Below, piece by piece: positions 61,699-64,000 of a DNA stretch of 64,000 nucleotides (its first letter is position 1; each line of letters opens with the position of its first letter). The notes below the pieces were generated by a model. The model saw nothing but the letters and a program-made list of their open reading frames with translations. It searched no databases and was not told the DNA's origin. The DNA comes from Deltaproteobacteria bacterium (GTDB taxonomy: Bacteria > Desulfobacterota > Binatia > UBA9968): assembly GCA_016874755.1 (NCBI GenBank), contig VGTH01000030.1:1-64000 (forward strand), given 5' to 3'. A program made the translations under genes and the position numbers.

Positions 61699-62685
61699 TC
61701 ATTTTCCCAGTGTCTCCAGCGCCTTGTCGTAGAAGCGCGCGTCGATATATTTTTCGGCTTTGACCTGGCCGGGTTTCATCAGGCCGGCGGTCTCGCGCAG
61801 CTCGATGACGCTGCGGATACCGGCGGCGTCGATGCGGCTGCGCGGCGTCAAACCCATGTTGGGATCCAAGGCCTGGCGGTACATTCCTTCGGCGCGGCCC
61901 TTGTTGTTCTTGGTTTCCACCAGCAAGCCTTTGATGACTTCATCCTTGTTCTTCGGGTCCTGAATAAAATCCGTGGCGCGGATCATGGCGCGGTTGAAGC
62001 GCACCAAGAGGTCGTCATTGGTGCGCGCCCAGTCGCGCCGGGTAGCGCCCAGGCCGCGGGCGTAGTTTTCGACATGGTCTCTGGCTTCGGTGAGGATCTT
62101 AAAGCCGCGCTTTTTGATCTCGTCATCGGCCATGCTCATCATCGCAGCGACGGCATCGCCCCGGCTCATGGCGTCGGCTCGCGCCGTGGTGTTGCCGAAG
62201 GATTTCACCTGATAATCGCGTTTCCATTCCAGGCCGTACTTTTTTAGGATCGCCATGGCGACCACGGCGTAACCCGTGGTCACCGCGTCGGCGGCCAAAA
62301 GCTTGCCTTTCAGATCCTTGTAGTCGTTGATGCTCGGCACGACGACGAGTTTCTGGTCGACGCCCTGGCTGCCGCCTAGAAAGATAATAAAATCGTTTTT
62401 CTGCGGGTCTTCACCTTGGCCTTCGGCCCAGGCAATGACATTATCGGCGTTATTGAGAATTAGATCATAGTTGCCTTTGATCAAGTTGCGCAAAAGCGAC
62501 GGCGAGTCGGTGACCGTGCTGATCTCGACCCGGATGTTTTGCTGCCAGAGAAAGTTCTTCTGTTCGGCGGTGACGATCGCCGCATCCTTGTTGAACAGTC
62601 CGATGCGGATTAGATCCTGTGCCATAACGATAGTCGGCAGCAGCGTGAGCACAGCGGCTGCCATAACCTCCTTGATTGGTTTCAA
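61699..62685 (-). CDS. NMT1-type ABC substrate-binding protein
   Basis: A 328-residue periplasmic receptor with signal peptide (VMAAAVLTLLPTIVMA). It starts with LIRIGLFNKDAAIVTAEQKNFLWQQ and includes GNYDLILNNADNVIAWAEGQ and LKGKLLAADAVTTGYAVVAM, typical of NMT1-type receptors. No permease or ATPase is adjacent; the ligand is unknown. Divergent from the cyclodeaminase gene. Confidence 0.86.
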   Translation of the reverse strand: MKPIKEVMAAAVLTLLPTIVMAQDLIRIGLFNKDAAIVTAEQKNFLWQQNIRVEISTVTDSPSLLRNLIKGNYDLILNNADNVIAWAEGQGEDPQKNDFIIFLGGSQGVDQKLVVVPSINDYKDLKGKLLAADAVTTGYAVVAMAILKKYGLEWKRDYQVKSFGNTTARADAMSRGDAVAAMMSMADDEIKKRGFKILTEARDHVENYARGLGATRRDWARTNDDLLVRFNRAMIRATDFIQDPKNKDEVIKGLLVETKNNKGRAEGMYRQALDPNMGLTPRSRIDAAGIRSVIELRETAGLMKPGQVKAEKYIDARFYDKALETLGK

Positions 62686-62785
62686 GAATAATTTTCCTCC
62701 CGGCGCAATCTCTCACTTTAGTTGTACCCTTGTCAATTTGTCCCGCGCGGTCTTTTTCTATAAGTTGCCGCTACGAGGTGGATGA

Positions 62786-63757
62786 ATGCCGCTGATTTTG
62801 AGTGAGAGCGATCTCGCGCCGCTGCTAGATGATGCAGGCGCCATGGACCAGTTGCTGCCGCTGATTGAAGCGTCCATGGCCGACTACAATTCTGGCAAAG
62901 TCTCTGGCCAGGTCCGTCTGGAAACTAGTCTGCTTGATAGCAAGAAAAAATATCGTATCACAACCTCCGCGGTGCCAGGCGCGGGGCAGGGGATGCGCGT
63001 CAGTGGGCTGTTTCGCGGCGCAAAGAATGCCTATTTCATTTTTCTCTTCGACGGTGAGAGTGGCGATCTGCTGGCGCTTGTTGCCGGGCGCAGCTTGAAC
63101 GTCTGGCGCACTGGGGCGCCGGCCGGAGTGGCGTGTAAATATCTAGCACCGAAAAATGCCGATGCTTTGGGTCTCATTGGCAGTGGTCGCCAAGCGCTGG
63201 GCCAAGCCCTTGCAATCCGCCGCGGCGTGCCTGGGCTCAAGAAAATAAAAGTGTTCAGCACGACAAAGGACCATCGCGGTGCTTTTGCTAAGAGAATGAG
63301 CCAGTGGCTTGGTGTTGATGTCGAAGCCGTTGAGAGTCCGCGCGCCGCGGTGGAGAACATGCCAATGGTCAGTTTGGCCACGAGCTCACGCTCGACGGTG
63401 ATCGAGCCCCAGTGGATTGTTCCAGGCGCATTGGTGATTTCGATCACCAGCGGTCAACTGCCGCGCCAAACCGTGCTGGGTTCGCGCGTCATCGTCTCAT
63501 GGCTGGAAGAGGTGCTCGGTGGCGAAGCGCCGCGCCAGCCCTATATGGCGATGATCGCAGACGGCAGTTGGTCGGCGGAGAAGATTGTCGGTGAGTTGGG
63601 CGATGTGATTGTAGGAAAGGTTCCTGCGCGCGCGACAGAAGGGGAGACGGTGCTTTTTGAATCGGCGGGTATGTCCGTGTGGGATACGGTCACAACCGCG
63701 TGGGCCTACCGCTGGGCGGCGGCCAACCGCATAGGGAGGGATTTTTCACTCGATTGA
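62786..63757 (+). CDS. ornithine cyclodeaminase/mu-crystallin family protein
   Basis: A 323-residue NAD(P)-dependent enzyme of the OCD family, which deaminates ornithine to proline or reduces imino acids and ketimines. The Rossmann part has LGLIGSGRQALGQALAI; KVFSTTKDHRGAFAKRM follows. The N-terminal part has RLETSLLD and GMRVSGLF. The substrate is not assigned, as most family members do not act on ornithine. Confidence 0.87.
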   Translation: MPLILSESDLAPLLDDAGAMDQLLPLIEASMADYNSGKVSGQVRLETSLLDSKKKYRITTSAVPGAGQGMRVSGLFRGAKNAYFIFLFDGESGDLLALVAGRSLNVWRTGAPAGVACKYLAPKNADALGLIGSGRQALGQALAIRRGVPGLKKIKVFSTTKDHRGAFAKRMSQWLGVDVEAVESPRAAVENMPMVSLATSSRSTVIEPQWIVPGALVISITSGQLPRQTVLGSRVIVSWLEEVLGGEAPRQPYMAMIADGSWSAEKIVGELGDVIVGKVPARATEGETVLFESAGMSVWDTVTTAWAYRWAAANRIGRDFSLD

Positions 63758-63786
63758 AGCACAAGTTCTGAGGGAGAAGAACTACA

Positions 63787-64000
63787 ATGTTACAGCGCAC
63801 CATGGAGTTGGCAAAAATTGTTCTACCCAATACGAGAGAGCAGGAGTACGAAGACCGGCGACGCAAACGGCAGATGGAAGTCAGCTTGATCATCGAGAAC
63901 CTCCAGCGATTTTTACAAGCCTCGCCGAGCGCGAAAAACCGCAAGCTCAATATCTTGGAATTTGGCAGCGGCGACGGTTTCCAGATCCCTTACTTGAAAA
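63787..64000 (+). CDS. SAM-dependent methyltransferase, partial (runs off the window)
   Basis: The first 71 codons of a gene starting ATG 63787 behind GGGAG. After a charged helical start (REQEYEDRRRKRQMEVSLII), motif I of class-I methyltransferases appears (ILEFGSGDGFQIPYL). The rest lies beyond the window. It follows the cyclodeaminase by 29 bases, so co-transcription is likely. Confidence 0.75.
   Translation, partial: MLQRTMELAKIVLPNTREQEYEDRRRKRQMEVSLIIENLQRFLQASPSAKNRKLNILEFGSGDGFQIPYLK

Overview
The window looks like chromosome of an uncultured, GC-rich, Gram-negative soil or subsurface bacterium. The gene style (orphan Bug and NMT1-type solute-binding proteins, an F420-type LLM oxidoreductase, GTP-dependent PEP carboxykinase, nitrile hydratase, amidohydrolase-2 proteins, a PEP-CTERM relic, and a rimP-nusA-ylxR-infB-ylxP-rbfA-truB order) fits a former deltaproteobacterial lineage such as Binatota or a Methylomirabilota/Rokubacteria-like group. 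This placement is an inference from gene style; no rRNA or tRNA gene was seen.

Layout. 1-7670: translation/transcription operon (rimP, nusA, ylxR, infB, ylxP, rbfA, truB), interrupted between rbfA and truB by a decayed PEP-CTERM protein gene. 7844-12098: PEP carboxykinase, a three-gene cobalt-type nitrile hydratase (or thiocyanate hydrolase-like) operon with a split beta subunit, a consensus sigma70 promoter, an unknown gene and a J-domain protein. 12186-19332: frameshifted SDR, a beta-class GST behind paired TetR-like operators, a solute-binding protein, amidohydrolases (one deleted internally), a Gfo/Idh/MocA oxidoreductase and an MBL-fold hydrolase. 19584-27570: aromatic or cyclic-ketone catabolism, with Rieske dioxygenase alpha and beta subunits, a cis-dihydrodiol dehydrogenase, an LLM monooxygenase, a cupin, a deaminase and a Baeyer-Villiger-type monooxygenase. 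27735-39298: Lin0512 protein, two paralogous bicupins, AsmA, Bug-type binding protein, TPM protein, ferritin-like protein, 3-hydroxyanthranilate dioxygenase-like cupin, and an Hpt/hybrid histidine kinase pair. 39539-48112: isochorismatase-like hydrolase, MFS, rhodanese, NHL propeller, DUF427, alcohol dehydrogenase, dienelactone hydrolase, and the agmatine-to-putrescine pair aguB-aguA. 48273-64000: truncated flavoprotein, MFS, di-heme peroxidase, M19-like protein lacking metal ligands, ABC-2 exporter, a cluster of orphan solute-binding proteins with a VOC protein, xanthine-dehydrogenase-type molybdoenzyme with GST, ornithine cyclodeaminase family and the start of a methyltransferase.

Working together. 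The accessory part reads as a scavenging and degradation repertoire: periplasmic binding proteins without local permeases, next to oxygenases, hydrolases, GSTs and cupins. The most unusual layer is non-coding: almost every second intergenic space holds a hairpin-forming dispersed repeat from one of several families. Some of these repeats supply stop codons or ribosome binding sites, bracket a gene as inverted copies, or separate a gene from its likely ribosome binding site. Several gene relics (PEP-CTERM protein, amidohydrolase, BVMO C-terminus, flavoprotein N-terminus, binding-protein signal peptide) point to ongoing gene decay.
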